DNA of 64,000 nucleotides from Plotosus lineatus (GCA_024760905.1 CM045746.1:12312966-12376965); one strand, 5' to 3'. Shown: positions 44,111-55,675, counted from the first letter of the stretch. Numbers and translations: made by a program. The notes: generated by a model from the letters alone, not told the origin.

Positions 44111-44639
44111 GTTGCCAGTACTGTAGCTTTGTTGAGTTAAGTAGAGCAGTGAGAAAATAGCAATGCTAACTCAATTCAATAAGCTTAATATGTGTCAAAT
44201 TAAAGAGCTGAAAAAGTTGCTTGGCTATTGAGAAGGTTCCTGTGCTAGAAATATACCCAATAGTTCAGAACACTTACAGATAAATGGAAATTCCTTTAGG
44301 CCAGGTCCATTATGATAATGTGGTTTGTTATCCTCAGTAGTCCTCAGTATGGTCTCTTTGGAGATGGGTACCATTAAGACTCATTTCACAAAAGGGTAAT
44401 ATCTTGTTCATAGATATATAATTCACTATAGACCATAGAGGGAATTCGTGGCATATAAACTACAGCAGCATCACAAACCACCTTTGCAAAGAAATCCCCT
44501 TTGAGTGATTCTCCTCTAGGCGTGTTTTTTTTTTTTTTTTTTTTTGCAAACGCCTTTGTTCATTTCCTTAAGGGTAGAATGAATGAATGCATAACTGGAT
44601 GTATGAGTAAATCAATTAAAGCTTTATTTCAAATACTCA
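44111..44639. other. Spacer with poly(T) 44525-44546
   Basis: No recognised repeat or exon. Confidence 0.4.
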
Positions 44640-44970
44640 TCACTCACTCATTTGATGAACCGCTTAATTCTTTTAGGGTTGCAAGGATGCTGGAATCTCA
44701 GCCATTCCTAGGGAGGGGCTGTGCCAGGCCATGGCATGGCAACTCAGACACACCATTTCACCCTTACACCTATGGGCGATTTACAACAGCCATGAAGGCT
44801 CATGTGCATGTTTTTTGGACTGTGAGAAGAAACCAGACTACCCATACAAAACCCCTGCAGCACAGCGAAATCATGCAAGTTCCACACGGAAATACTTCAG
44901 CCCGGGACTCGAACCACGGACCTTTTAACTGCAAGCGAAATATGCTAACCACAACGCAAGCATATCACCA
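44640..44970 (-). repeat. SINE-B copy
   Basis: tcatttgatgaaccgcttaa tail, tgtgcatgttttttggactg middle, gactcgaaccacggaccttt head. Confidence 0.8.
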
Positions 44971-45078
44971 CCATTTAAAAAAATGTGAAAATAATACAAT
45001 GAAGGCAAAAATATTATTAACTTTACACATTTGAAAAGAAATAGGAAGAATTGTAAGTTGATGTAATCCTACTCTTTG

Positions 45079-45441
45079 TGTGATGGCGGGAGCATATGAG
45101 TCGGACCCAAAGATGCAGGAGACCATGTACGAAGGTTCAACGCCTTTATTTTAGTACTGGGAAAACCAAAATCACTGGAAATAATTCTTAATGGAAAACT
45201 GGTTGAGCACGAAGCAGGATACCAGGAGTCAGAGAGATCACGGGGAACGGAATCACATCGAAAGGACAATCTTCTGACGCCGGAGGGGGGGCGCGCCGCT
45301 CCTCTTTATAGTTCGCTGATTGCTGAGTGACTTCAGATGCGCTCTTCTGGAATTGCCGGCAGGTAACAGCCACGCCCCTTTCCAGCACCTGCTGTGTATA
45401 GAGAGAGTTAACATGCTGCCAGCAAGCACAAACCATAACAG
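45079..45441 (-). mobile_element. Ty3/gypsy-type 3' LTR
   Basis: Read on the minus strand it begins tgttatggtttgtgcttgct and ends cgccatcaca, giving TG...CA termini. It contains a TATA-like ctataaagaggagcgg and a polyadenylation signal (aaaataaaggcg). It directly follows integrase codons, as a 3' LTR should. Confidence 0.75.
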
Positions 45442-46000
45442 TATACCCCCCCACCCCAAGGGGCGCCATGTGGCGCCCGACCAGGCTTGCCTGGGAACTG
45501 CCGATAGAACTCAGTTAACAAGTCTGGGTCCAGGATTCGGGAATGACTAATCCAGGAACGTTCTTCTGGGCCATACCCGTCCCAGTCCACCAGGTACTGG
45601 AAACCTCAACCCTGCCTGCGTACGTCGAGGATGCGATTTACTGTGTATGTGGGTGTCCATCAATCAGCCGGGGAGGAGGGGGTGAGGGGTCGGTGGTGGT
45701 GGTGGTGGTGGTGGTGGTGGTGGTGGTGGGGGGACGACTTTCTACCACGGGCTTGATCAAGGATACATTGAATACCGGGTATACTTTGAGTGAGGATAGG
45801 AGCTTGAGTCGAACGGCACTGGGATTTATGATCTTTTCGATGGCATAGGGACCAATGTACCTGGGAGACAATTTTTAGAGTCGACTTGCATGGGCAGGTC
45901 CCGGGAGCAGAGCCAAACTTGTTGCCCGACCGTGTAGGGAGGTGCCGGGATCCGGTGGCGATCGGTGATTCTCTGGTTACAGGAGAGAGAGAGAGAGAGA
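45442..46000 (-). pseudogene. Gypsy integrase C-terminus with chromodomain
   Basis: Minus-strand frames read [73 protein letters not shown] shifted frame then gives [20 protein letters not shown] and [14 protein letters not shown]. The latter is the chromodomain core (WxGY...E..SW...I.D) of chromovirus-type gypsy elements, which tethers integration to modified histones. A TGG repeat (about 45693-45727) has expanded between the two parts. Frameshifts make it inactive. Confidence 0.82.
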
Positions 46001-46040
46001 GAGAGAGTTGACACGTTGCCAGCAAGCACAGACCATAACA
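45990..46040 (-). repeat. Second gypsy LTR start, truncated
   Basis: ttgccagcaagcacagacca taaca at 46013-46040 repeats the LTR start at 45413-45441. A GA tract then joins it directly to integrase sequence, so the rest of the 5' LTR and most of gag-pol are missing. Confidence 0.7.
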
Positions 46041-46107
46041 CATTGTTCACTACACCGTAAATAATTAGCATCCGTTGACTTCCTATTCATAATTTCTAAT
46101 ATGTTAA

Positions 46108-46432
46108 CTCTGGATGGCGTAGTGGCTAACACGTCTGCCTCACTGCAAGGAGGTCCAGAGTTCAAGTCCTGGGCTTTTTGAAGGTGTTTCTGTGTGGAGT
46201 TTACATGGTTTCCTTGTGATTGTGTGGGTTTCATCCGGGTATTCTAGTTTCCTCTAACAGTCCAAGGTCATGCACAATTGGTGGTTCCAAATTTGCCCAA
46301 GCTGTGTGTGAATGGCTTTGTCTGTGTTGTTTTGTGATGATTTAGCGAGCTGTGTGTGGTGTACCCCAATATCACTCAATGTCTGCTGAGATAGGCTTCA
46401 ACCTCCCCATGACTATAATCAGAAAATTCTGT
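46108..46432 (+). repeat. SINE-B copy
   Basis: gatggcgtagtggctaacac head, gttcaagtcctgggcttttt, ttctgtgtggagtttacatg, atgactataatcagaaaatt end. Confidence 0.85.
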
Positions 46433-46477
46433 ATTAACTATTCAAATGGGCTAATAAGTAGATAATGAATACCTAGT

Positions 46478-46826
46478 GATGGTACGGTGGCGAAGTGGTT
46501 AGCATATCTGCCACATGGCAAGAAAGTCCTGGGTTCAATCACCAGCTTGGGTGTTTCTGTGTGGAGTTTGCATGTTCTCCCCGTGCTTGCGTGGGTTTCC
46601 GCCGGGTACTACAGTTTGCTCCCACAGTCCAAAAACATGCACAGTCGGCTAATTGGCTGTTCCAAATTTCCTATAGGTGTGAGTATGAATGGTTGTGTTA
46701 GTGTTGGCCCTACGATGGCCTGAGGAGCTGTCCAAGGTGTACCCCGCCCTCGTCCAGAGTCGGCTGAGATGGGTGATAGCCTCCTCGCGACCCTAATTAG
46801 GATTAACCGTTTAGAAAATGAATTTA
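46478..46826 (+). repeat. SINE-B, full length
   Basis: ggtacggtggcgaagtggtt head, ctgtgtggagtttgcatgtt, ccctaattaggattaaccgt tail. It shows most clearly that SINE-B and SINE-A tail type 1 share the 3' end. Confidence 0.88.
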
Positions 46827-46972
46827 ATGAATGCATTTAATGAATTTCTAGTTGAAAGATAATAAACTCATCGGATTAAGAGGAGAGATTACCGTATTGT
46901 GTACCATATGATTATTTTAATTATTAATTATAAATTAGAAAGTGATTACAGCTAATAAGAACGTGCTTCGGG

Positions 46973-47312
46973 CAGTGGTGGCCTGGTAGTAAAGGTGCTG
47001 GATCACTGATCCTAAGGTTAGAGGTTCAAGCCCCACTCTCAATGGGTTCTCACTGTTCCCCCCAGGTGCTGCTAACTGGGTTATCACAGGCCGGCCATGT
47101 CTCTCACTGTCTGTGGTGTGAGGTTCATGTAAAAGAACCACTGCTGACTTTCGACAAGAATAGCTGCATAGCCGTCAGCGTGTTTCTGTCCTGCGATGGG
47201 CTGGTGAGCTGTCCAGGGTGTACTCTGCCCTCGCCCGGAGTCGGCTGGGATGGGCGCCAGCCTCCCTGTGACCTTAATTAGGATTAAGCGGTTACAGAAA
47301 ATGAACGATGAG
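46973..47312 (+). repeat. SINE-A, full length, tail type 1
   Basis: ggcagtggtggcctggtagt to aattaggattaagcggttac. Confidence 0.9.
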
Positions 47313-49077
47313 AATGTGTTTCTTTCACGTAGCTGTACAGTACTGTACTGTATTCTTCAAGATAATTTTTCTACTCTTGGGCTCCATCTACAGGAGCTTG
47401 CGTTACATTACAATTGAAGTACGTAAATTTCAACCGTAAAAATATTTCGACTCTCACTTGAAAGCTACACGTTGAGGCATTATCAGTGTTATCATACATC
47501 GAATGTGATATAAAACTGATCTACAAAGCAATACAGTACATATATACAAACTGGCATGAGGTGTATGCTGGGGTTTAGACTTCCAAAAAATATTGGGTTT
47601 CATTCACAGCTACACAACCTGCTTGTAAGGTTCACTACAGTCAGTGCATCCCTTATCGGGAATTATTAAAATATGCTCTGAGGTTATTATATAATATATA
47701 TGATTATATAAGTCCGAAGTTTAGAGGGTGGTGACGATAAGTGAATCTAAGCCCATAAGGCACTTTATTCTACTCACTTGGGTTCAGAGAACCTTCTTCT
47801 AATCACACTATGTAACCCAATACATAAAAAAAACACATGCATTACTACATTACACATCCATTAGGTGTATCGTACACCAAAATTCAGCTCTGTAACAAGC
47901 TTTAGTTCTAGTAGCATGGTAAGACTTCTCTGGCATTTTATGTTTAGAGTTATCTTTTTATTTGATGCGCTTAGGAAAATGGGTATTCTCTGACTTTCCT
48001 CTCTTTTTTTAAAGCTTTATTTGCATCTATACACATGGCATGAGTTTATAGATATCCATTACTCCCATTGTCTTCACCGGTTGTGTGACAAAACTAGTGT
48101 CTAGTATCTGTGTGCTTGCCACCTCTTACTTCTACTCTCAACCTCTGGCTTGCACTGCTGTCTTTCAGCACCACAATAATATATATAGAGTCAATATGTT
48201 AGTCTCTCTCTGCCAGTACATGGTCTATTCACAGCAATACCTCTACATGACCGCTTTGTTGGCAACAGATGGAGACTAGTAAGCCAGGGACCTGGGATAA
48301 ACTATATGAAGGTAGTCTGGCCTCTAGATTTTTCACACGCATTGCACATTGGCATCTGGATGCCTTGAAACATATACCCTGCTATGGGCAAAATGGCAGA
48401 ATAAGTTTTACGTTGGCCATCACTCTGGGAGATGTGTACTCCAAACATCAACACAGAGTATGAAGGTCTAGCCATTTCCTTGGATTCTGTTGGAGATGAG
48501 GTGAAGGAGAGACTTGTTGAAAAACTGGTTCTCCAGATTATTTTTCCCCATTCCACTGTTCTGTTCAGGCCACTCCAGCATTGCGCCATTCGCTTATATG
48601 GTGCCATTAAAAACTGACTGATTCCAAATTCAGATCTCAACAACGAAACATTTCCCAATGTCTTTTCTTATTACTTAAGGTGTAGGTCATAATTTCCTTG
48701 ATTAAGTGAGCATGGCGGCTGTGATCCCTTAGGCACTCTGTGACCATTCATGGATAGAGGAGGCAGTCTGAAGCCAAAATATGGACAGAGGAAGGATGCA
48801 GTTGCCTGAAAAGCATAAGCGTTGGCACTGCATACCTTCAAGGATGCCTTCTTGGTTGTACTGACTGAACTGATCCGATGCTTGCTACACAGTACATTTA
48901 CCTTTCTATGCCAGAAGAAGGTAGCTGCCTGGCTTGTATGTATTCCAACAGAAGGGCCTGGAACAATTACAGTATAATGCCAGATGGACCATAGAAGGAT
49001 AAAAACCGTGAAATGTTTCCATCTATGTGAGACTTAGGCTTTACATATATTGTGTATGACAGAAAATGATAAAGTGA
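47313..49077. other. 1.8-kb region, no gene or repeat assigned
   Basis: The longest stretch here without a recognised SINE. A 118-codon minus-strand ORF (48658-48302) starting MGNVSLLRSEFGISQFL has no recognised domain, and the opposite strand is also partly open. It could be an old unclassified transposon. Confidence 0.4.
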
Positions 49078-49121
49078 TCATCCATCCATCCACCCATCCA
49101 TCCACCCATCCATCCATCCAT
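49078..49121. repeat. (ATCC)n microsatellite
   Basis: About 11 ATCC/ACCC units. Confidence 0.95.
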
Positions 49122-50903
49122 GCATCACAGCTGAACTTGGCAGTTTGTAAACCCTTTAGTATTGTCTTCATTGCTGCAAATATATGATTTAAACATTTTC
49201 ATATTTTCACACAAGTCCTAAAATAAGACAATGAGAACCTGATTTATCATTTTGTTTATTAAGGAAAACAATTCAACATTACATTTCTAAAAGTAGAAAA
49301 GTATGTGAATTTTTCTCTTGTGCAGTGAGAGCTTGCAAGTAAACATTTGTGGTAACTGTTGATCAGTCCTGCATATCAAGTTGGAGGAATAATAATTCAT
49401 TCCTCTGTATAGAACAGTTTCAAATAGAGATATTGGTGGACTTCCCTACATGACCTGCTCACACAACATTTCTATAGGATGAAGATCAGGACTTTGACTT
49501 GGTCGTTCTAACGCATTACATTTATTCTTTTTTAACCATTCTTTAGAAGAACCACGTATTTCTTAAGGGCCATTGTCTTGCTGCATGACCCATGTTTTCT
49601 TGAGTTTCAGTTTACAGACAGATGTCCTGACATTTGTTCACGAGTGAGGGATGGATGGAGCCAGAGATCGACAGGCGAGCTGAGCCACAAAGCTCTCGAT
49701 TTACCAGTCGAGCTATGTTCCAACCCTCACCTATGGTCACGAGCTTTGGGTCGTGACCAAAAGAACAAGATCGTGGATTCAAGCAGCTGAAATGAACTTC
49801 CTTCGCAGGGTGGCGGGGCTCTTCCTTAGAGATAGGGTGAGAAGCTCAGCCATCTGTGTGGAGCTTGGAGTAGAACCGCTGCTCCTCCTCATTGAGAGAA
49901 GCCAGTTGAGGAGACTCGGATATCTGGTGAGAATGCCTCCCGAACGCCTCCCTGGTGTGGTGTTTTGAGCATGTCCAACTAGGAAGAGGTCAACCTCGGA
50001 GTTGACCTACAACACAATGGAGGGATTATGTCTCTTGGCTGGTCTGGGAACGCTTCGGTCCCCCCTAGAAGACCTGGAGGAAGTGGCAGGGGAGAGGGAC
50101 ATCTGGACCTCATTGTTTAGACTGTTGCCCCATGACCGACTCTGGATTAGACGGAGGAAGATGATGATGATGATGACAATGATGATGTCCTGGCATTAGA
50201 ATCCCTTCAAGGTTGACAAACTGTCCTGGTCCAGTTTCAGCAAAACAGGCACGAACCTTGTTACTACAGTACCAACACTATTTACATATGAACTAAGTTT
50301 CTTATGATGGAATGCAGTGTTTTCCTTCTCCAAACATAACACTTTTCATTTAAACCCCCCAAAAACATGATGCAATGTGGTCTCATCCAGCCACAAAATT
50401 ATTCCAATAGCCTTCCTAGAAGGGCAGCAATGCTTTTTTTTTTTTTTTTTTTTTTTTTTTGGAGAGCATTGGCTTTCTTTTCGCAAGCTTGCAATGGACA
50501 CCATTATTTGTCCATGTTTGCCCAATGGCAGCTCATGAACATTAATATTAACCAATATGAGAGATGCCCTTAGAGTCCTGAGATGTTAGGCTGGGTTCCT
50601 ATGAGACCTTTTATAACACAGCTTGCTTTTGGAGTGATCTTTGTTGACCAACTACCAGAGAATCAGACAATAGTTATATAATGTACTAATGTACTAGTAC
50701 AGATGTGTTGCAAAGAAGAACAGACTTTGATAGATTACTGTTCTTTAAATACAACCCGGCACCCATTCAATTCCAGTGAACATTTTTTTCACTGCTAATC
50801 CTAGAGGTACACATACTTTGATCACGCACAGTTTTAAATCACATTGAAAGAGAGAAATCTGGAGAAGTTTAAAGAATCAACAACCTTTCTAGCGCCACTG
50901 TAA
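49122..50903 (-). mobile_element. Tc1/mariner-type element, split by a LINE
   Basis: Left part 49122-49634 (cagtttgtaaaccctttagt, ggactttgacttggtcg-type sequence, gttctaacgcattacattta, cattgtcttgctgcatgacc). Right part 50184-50903 (aactgtcctggtccagtttc, tggaatgcagtgttttcctt, ccaaacataacacttttcat, gctcatgaacattaatatta, gagtgatctttgttgaccaa, tgctaatcctagaggtacac). These follow, in order, a widespread fish Tc1-type transposon read in reverse. A 549-bp LINE interrupts it and a poly(T) tract of about 30 bp lies inside the right part. No open transposase remains. Confidence 0.8.
49635..50183 (+). mobile_element. 5'-truncated LINE inserted in the Tc1-type element
   Basis: Encodes the ORF2 C-terminus of the same family as the 14.6-kb LINE: TKRTRSWIQAAEMNFLRRVA, SSAICVELGVEPLLLLIERS, YLVRMPPERLPGVVF, and LFRLLPHDRLWIRRRK. 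It ends in (ATG)n. It is flanked by gatgtcctgacatt (49621-49634) and gatgtcctggcatt (50184-50197), a 14-bp target duplication with one difference. Confidence 0.9.
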
Positions 50904-51210
50904 ACCGCTTATCTCTCAAGGTCAAGGGAGAAGCTGGAGCCAGTCCCAATTGACTTTGGGTGTGATACCATGTACACCCTGAACAGACATATATGTAAAT
51001 ATTCACACCTATGGGTGAGTCAGAGCAGGCCATCTGATCAATGAAATATAGGAGGAAACCCGAGAACCTGGAGGAGACCTACACAAGCACAGTGCAAGCA
51101 TTCAAACTCCGCCAGAACGTACCCAGTCAACTGCAAGAGATGAACCCCAAACCTATGCTGTGAGGGCCCCCTTGTGGTCAGGGGATTGACATGTGCTCAG
51201 TCAGGCCACT
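50904..51210 (-). repeat. SINE-B copy, diverged
   Basis: ccgcttatctctcaaggtca tail, ccatctgatcaatgaaatat middle, aacctggaggagacctacac, and gctgtgagggccccc head. It abuts the end of the Tc1-type element. Confidence 0.65.
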
Positions 51211-52113
51211 CAGTAGACAGTTCTGACTCCATTTCCTTTCCAGGTGCGAACTGAAACTGCATTGATGAGCCAGTTCTTTGGACTAATAAATAAATTAATA
51301 GTTTTCAGCTTTATTTGCTTCCCTAAGGCAGCTACAGGCTGGCCATTAGAGTGATTAGCCATGGGAATCGTCTCTAGGGCATTAAGGTCTCCGAAACCCA
51401 TCAAGGTTGAGATATTCGTGCTATAGAAATAAAGCTCCAATATGGGCTAGAAAAATTACAAACACTATTTGATTATATATTTAATTACACTTTAAAATTA
51501 TATTAACTTCATCCCCAAGAGGTCACTAAAAGGAATCTGAATGATCATTAATTATTAATTAAAGACTAATGGCCTAGCTGAGGCAGTCTGACAGTTTAAT
51601 GACCTTCTGGCCACTTGTACTGTCACCGCACGTTGTTTCTCTGAAGGTGATACATATGAGCCTAATGTAGGTTGCTAGCAAAGGCTGAAGTGCATGATGA
51701 GGTCAGTAGTACTCATCTGCATACTGCTGAGAATTGTTTTCCCACAGAAATGATACAGATATTGTTTACGTTTCAGCAAATCTGCACCGTAGGTCATTCC
51801 ATGAAAAAATAACCAGGAGTCCCCAGGTCACATAATATGTAAGTGACTTATTAAAACAGAGGTTATGTCTCGGGTCGATCAACTTTAACTTTATATATTT
51901 CAATAAATATATAATTTGCTGTTATATTAAGAGGCATTCTTGATCATTTTAAAATAGAACCAGTCTGATATTAGACATGAAACTTACTACGTATATCTTT
52001 ATGTGTAAAAGAATCAGAGGTGAAAGTTTCAAAGCTGTTATGAACTGTCAACATGTGGTTGTTGTGGTGTGAAAATTACTCATTTTTGAAAAATCATTTC
52101 GAAAATATGTTAT
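51211..52113. other. Spacer, no gene seen
   Basis: Mostly single-copy-looking. The 76-codon minus-strand ORF at 51210-51440 shows no secure domain. Confidence 0.4.
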
Positions 52114-52259
52114 TTTGTGGGTAGTGGTGGCCTGGTGTTTAAGGTGCTGGATCACTGATCCAAAGGTTGAGGGTTCAAGCCCCACTCTCAACAAGTTATC
52201 ACTGTCCCTCGAGGCCACCTGGGTTATTGAAGGCCGGCCATGTCTCTCACTGTCTATGG
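52114..52259 (+). repeat. SINE-A, 5' part (split by hAT MITE)
   Basis: gggtagtggtggcctggtgt head to ctctcactgtctatgg. It continues at 52549. Confidence 0.9.
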
Positions 52260-52548
52260 CAGGGCTTCTCAAACAGTGGGGTGTGGTGTGATGCCAGAAG
52301 AGCACGTATGACCCTGGGGGAACATGCTTTTTTTTTTGCCATACTGTACTAGAATTAAGTGTTTTTTTTATTATTATTATTGAATTCTTTTTTATTTTTA
52401 ATGTTATTAAAGATACAGTGTTATGCAAAGGTGTATTCACAACAATTTTATGGACAAATAATACTATTTATAGTCACATGCAGGGCGTTGTGTTTTTTTT
52501 TTTTTTCTTCTTAGAGCAGGCGTCACAGAAAATAATTGTGAAGCACTG
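52260..52548. mobile_element. hAT-type MITE 2 inserted in SINE-A
   Basis: Starts cagggcttctcaaacagtgg and ends attgtgaagcactg, a partial inverted repeat of the zaphod/Charlie-like type. It is flanked by an exact 8-bp duplication gtctatgg (52252-52259 and 52549-52556). The T-rich inner DNA has no coding capacity. It differs in sequence from the hAT MITE at 42125. Confidence 0.9.
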
Positions 52549-52728
52549 GTCTATGGCGTGAGGTTCATGTAAAAGAACCATTGCTGACTTTCGACAAGTG
52601 TAGGCTACATAGACATCAGCGTGGGCGAGCTGTCCAGTGTGCACTTTGATCTCGCCCAGGGTTAGCTGGGATGGGTGTCAGCCTCCCTGCAACCCTAATT
52701 AAGATGAATCGGTTACAGAAAATGAATG
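52549..52728 (+). repeat. SINE-A, 3' part (split by hAT MITE)
   Basis: gtctatggcgtgaggttcat through the core to aattaagatgaatcggttac. Confidence 0.9.
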
Positions 52729-52816
52729 GTATTATTTTGATGTCTCATTATTGCTAAAGTTTTTTTGGGTATAATATTTTTATGTGTATAGACATGTAAT
52801 CAATATTATAAATAAT

Positions 52817-53168
52817 GTCTTCCTTTCGGCTTTTTCCCTTTTACTCGGGAGTCGCCACAGCAAATCATCTGATTTGCACGTTTGATTTGGCAGAGGTTTT
52901 TACGTCGGATGCCCTTCCTGTCACAACCCTTTTTTTTTAGCAAGGGACAGAAACACGCTGACGGCTTTGCAGCTACTCTTTACGAAAGTCAGCAATGGTT
53001 CTTTTACATACCTCTCACCATAGACAGTGAGAAACATGGCCCGCCTTTGATAACCCAGTTAGCTGCACTGGGGGGGGGACAGTGACAACCTTGTGGAGAG
53101 TGGGACTCGAACCCCCAACCTTTGGATCAGCGATCCAGCGCCCTATACCACTAGACCACCACTGCCCC
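52817..53168 (-). repeat. SINE-A, full length, tail type 2
   Basis: tcctttcggctttttccctt, gtcgccacagcaaatcatct, ttacgtcggatgcccttcct, core, and head to ccaccactgcccc. A near-consensus copy that defines tail type 2. Confidence 0.92.
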
Positions 53169-53936
53169 AATATTATAAATAATAAATCATAAATATAAAT
53201 AAATCAAGATTATTATTAATAAAATAGATGTCAGCACTCAGTCTTGAGTCGTTATCCTACAGAAGGCTTTGAAGTTATTGCACATTTTTGAATAATTGGG
53301 TTTTGGACATGTTTTGGAGCTTTGTAATCTGGGCAAGAAAAGCAGATAGGTCTATTTTGACTTTTTGAAATGAAAATTTAAAAAAGAATTTGGCAAGTGC
53401 AAGGCATTTTAGGTCTGTGTTGACAACAGAATTCTGCATATGTTGCAATAAACTCAGGTGAAAACATGAAAAGAATGAAAAAAAAATTACTGGTCATACC
53501 TCGCCAACTATCGTACAGAACGACTTCAAATGTTTGCACATGTCACTGACCAGTGAGTACTACATCCATTAATTAAACAAAAATGGTGACCCATGAAGGT
53601 TGGTTCACGGTGGTTGATCTCACATGGATTGACCCCTACACAGTGAATCACAGTTCAAGTAACACTGGAATATATCATTGGTAGTGGATGATGTGTGTCT
53701 GAATATCTCGTTCTTCGCACGGCTGTTCACTAACATCCCCATTTAATGGTTTCCACTCAGAGAAAAAAAAGCAGGAGATGTTCCCCAGAAACATTAAAGA
53801 GAGTTTGTGCTAGTGAGGCTAATCATGATGTAGTGGCTCGGATGTGGCTGGACTTGATGCATACACTTGATGCGTACGCCTTGCTCAATCAAATAAACAA
53901 TAAGTATCCTGCTTCTCTCATGAGAAATATTAGTCT
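53169..53936. other. Spacer, no gene seen
   Basis: No recognised repeat. A 64-codon plus-strand ORF at 53746-53940 runs into the next SINE and has no domain. Confidence 0.4.
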
Positions 53937-54275
53937 TTAGTGGTATAGGGCGCTGGATCGCTGATCCAAAGGTTGGGGGTTCGAGTCCCACTCTCCACAA
54001 GGTTGTCACTGTCCCCCCCAGTGCGGCTAACTGGGTTATCAAAGGCGGGCCATGTCTCTCACTGTCTATGGTGAGAGGTTCATGTAAAAGAACCATTGCT
54101 GACTTTCGTAAAGAGTAGCTGCAAAGTCGTCAGCGTGTTTCTGTCCCTTGCTCAAAAAAGGGTTGTGACAGGAAGGGCATCCGACGTAAAAACCTCTGCC
54201 AAATCAAACGTGCGAGTCAGATGATTCGCTGTGGCGACTCCCGAGTAAAAGGGAAAAAGCCGAAAGGAAGACAGA
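53937..54275 (+). repeat. SINE-A, tail type 2, near full length
   Basis: gtggtatagggcgctggatc head (first bases missing), core, then tgacaggaagggcatccgac, gattcgctgtggcgactccc and aaaaagccgaaaggaagaca. Together with the copy at 52817 it lies in inverted orientation about 770 bp away. Confidence 0.92.
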
Positions 54276-54339
54276 ATTCTTCCTTCTGTTTTTTTTTTTT
54301 GCTTTGTGTTGCTTGTTTGTTTCCTTTTTCTTTTTATGA

Positions 54340-54690
54340 ACTAATAGGTGTGGTAAGAAAGTCCTAGATTCAAGTCCTGGGCTATGTGAGGATGCTTCTG
54401 TGTGGAACATGCATGTTCTCCCTGTGCTTGCAAGGGGTTTCTCCAGGTACTCCAGTTTTCTCCAAAAGTTCAAAGACATGCACAGTAGGCTAACTGACTA
54501 CAGTATTTCACATTTCCCATACGATTAGGTGTGAGTGTGAATGATTGCATGTGTTGCCCTGGGAGGGTCTGGTGAGCTATCAAGCATGTTGGTGTACCCT
54601 GCCTTCACCCAATATTAGCTGAGATACACTTCAGCCTCCCTGTGACATGAGTAGGATTAAACATGTCACCAAATGAATGGATAAATGGAT
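54340..54690 (+). repeat. SINE-B copy
   Basis: gattcaagtcctgggctatg, ttctgtgtggaacatgcatg, aggtgtgagtgtgaatgatt, gagtaggattaaacatgtca. Confidence 0.8.
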
Positions 54691-54789
54691 GGGTGTTTCA
54701 CATCTCAGCTTAACCTTTATAAAAACCTATTAAAGACATTATGAAACATTCTGAGCTCGACATTTATTTATATTCAGAATCTTCTGAAA

Positions 54790-55045
54790 TACTCCAGTGC
54801 AGCTAACTGGGCTATCAAAGGCCGGCCATTTCTCTCATTGTCTATGGTGTGAGGTGTAAAAGAACCATTGCTGACTTTCGACAAAAGCAGCTGCATAGCT
54901 GTCAGCATGTTTCTGCCCTGCGATGGCCTGATTAAGCTGTCCAGGGTGTACTCTTGCCTAGCCTATAATCGGCTGGGATGGGCACCAGCCTCCCCATGCT
55001 CTTAATTAGGATTAAGCGGTTACAGAAAATGAATGAATGGATCTT
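54790..55045 (+). repeat. SINE-A lacking the tRNA-like head, tail type 1
   Basis: Starts at cagtgcagctaactgggcta and runs through the core to ttaggattaagcggttacag and gaatgaatgg. 5' truncation is typical of LINE-driven retroposition. Confidence 0.88.
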
Positions 55046-55095
55046 TTGAAATATACAGTAAGCCTTTTTTAAATAGATAATTTGTTTTGCTTGCA

Positions 55096-55414
55096 TAACC
55101 TTCCCAGTATTTTTTTAATACTGTACCCATTTATACTGCAGGGTGAACAGAGGCACACTTGCGGCAAAGACCTTGCCCAGGGGTCTTAGCACAGTGGAGG
55201 TCTAACTGGGATTTGAACACACAACCTCCCAATCATGAGCACAGCACCCTAACCACTACACCACCATCCCCACAACCCTACCAGCCCCACCGGGAAAGTA
55301 ACTTGCGGTGGACTAGACTAGCGTCTCATCCAGGAGGAGTTGAACTACTGGGCACTTCATGCTACAGAAACTGGGAATAAGCACCAGCCTAATAAACCAC
55401 TAGGCTCGGGTGTA

Positions 55415-55447
<33 letters not shown>

Positions 55448-55470
55448 CCAACAGACTTTACCTTTTACTT
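55096..55470. repeat. SINE-C with inverted 5' half
   Basis: 55096-55287 is the reverse complement of the SINE-C head (ending ctaccagcccc). 55289-55470 is the forward 3' half (gaaagtaacttgcggtggac to gcccaacagactttacc). The two halves meet head to head. A short cttcccagtat / accgggaaagtaac overlap is present in both. The 3' half has a 31-bp A tract. Confidence 0.85.
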
Positions 55471-55675
55471 TGTTTCTATAAGGTTTGTATGTTTGGTGCT
55501 ATAAGATTTTTTTGTTGCAGAGAAAAGTACAATTATACTTTTACACATACATATCAGAACATCTGTTTAATACATTCTTTGCATTTGAGCAGTCCTGGGA
55601 AATTGTCAAAAAGATAGACGAACAGTCTATTGTGCTCTTTTATATTTCCAGTCGAGTCCTTTTTTTGTTTTGTTT

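Noticed and set aside
53746..53940. 64-codon ORF before a SINE
   Set aside because: No domain, and the stop lies at the SINE border.
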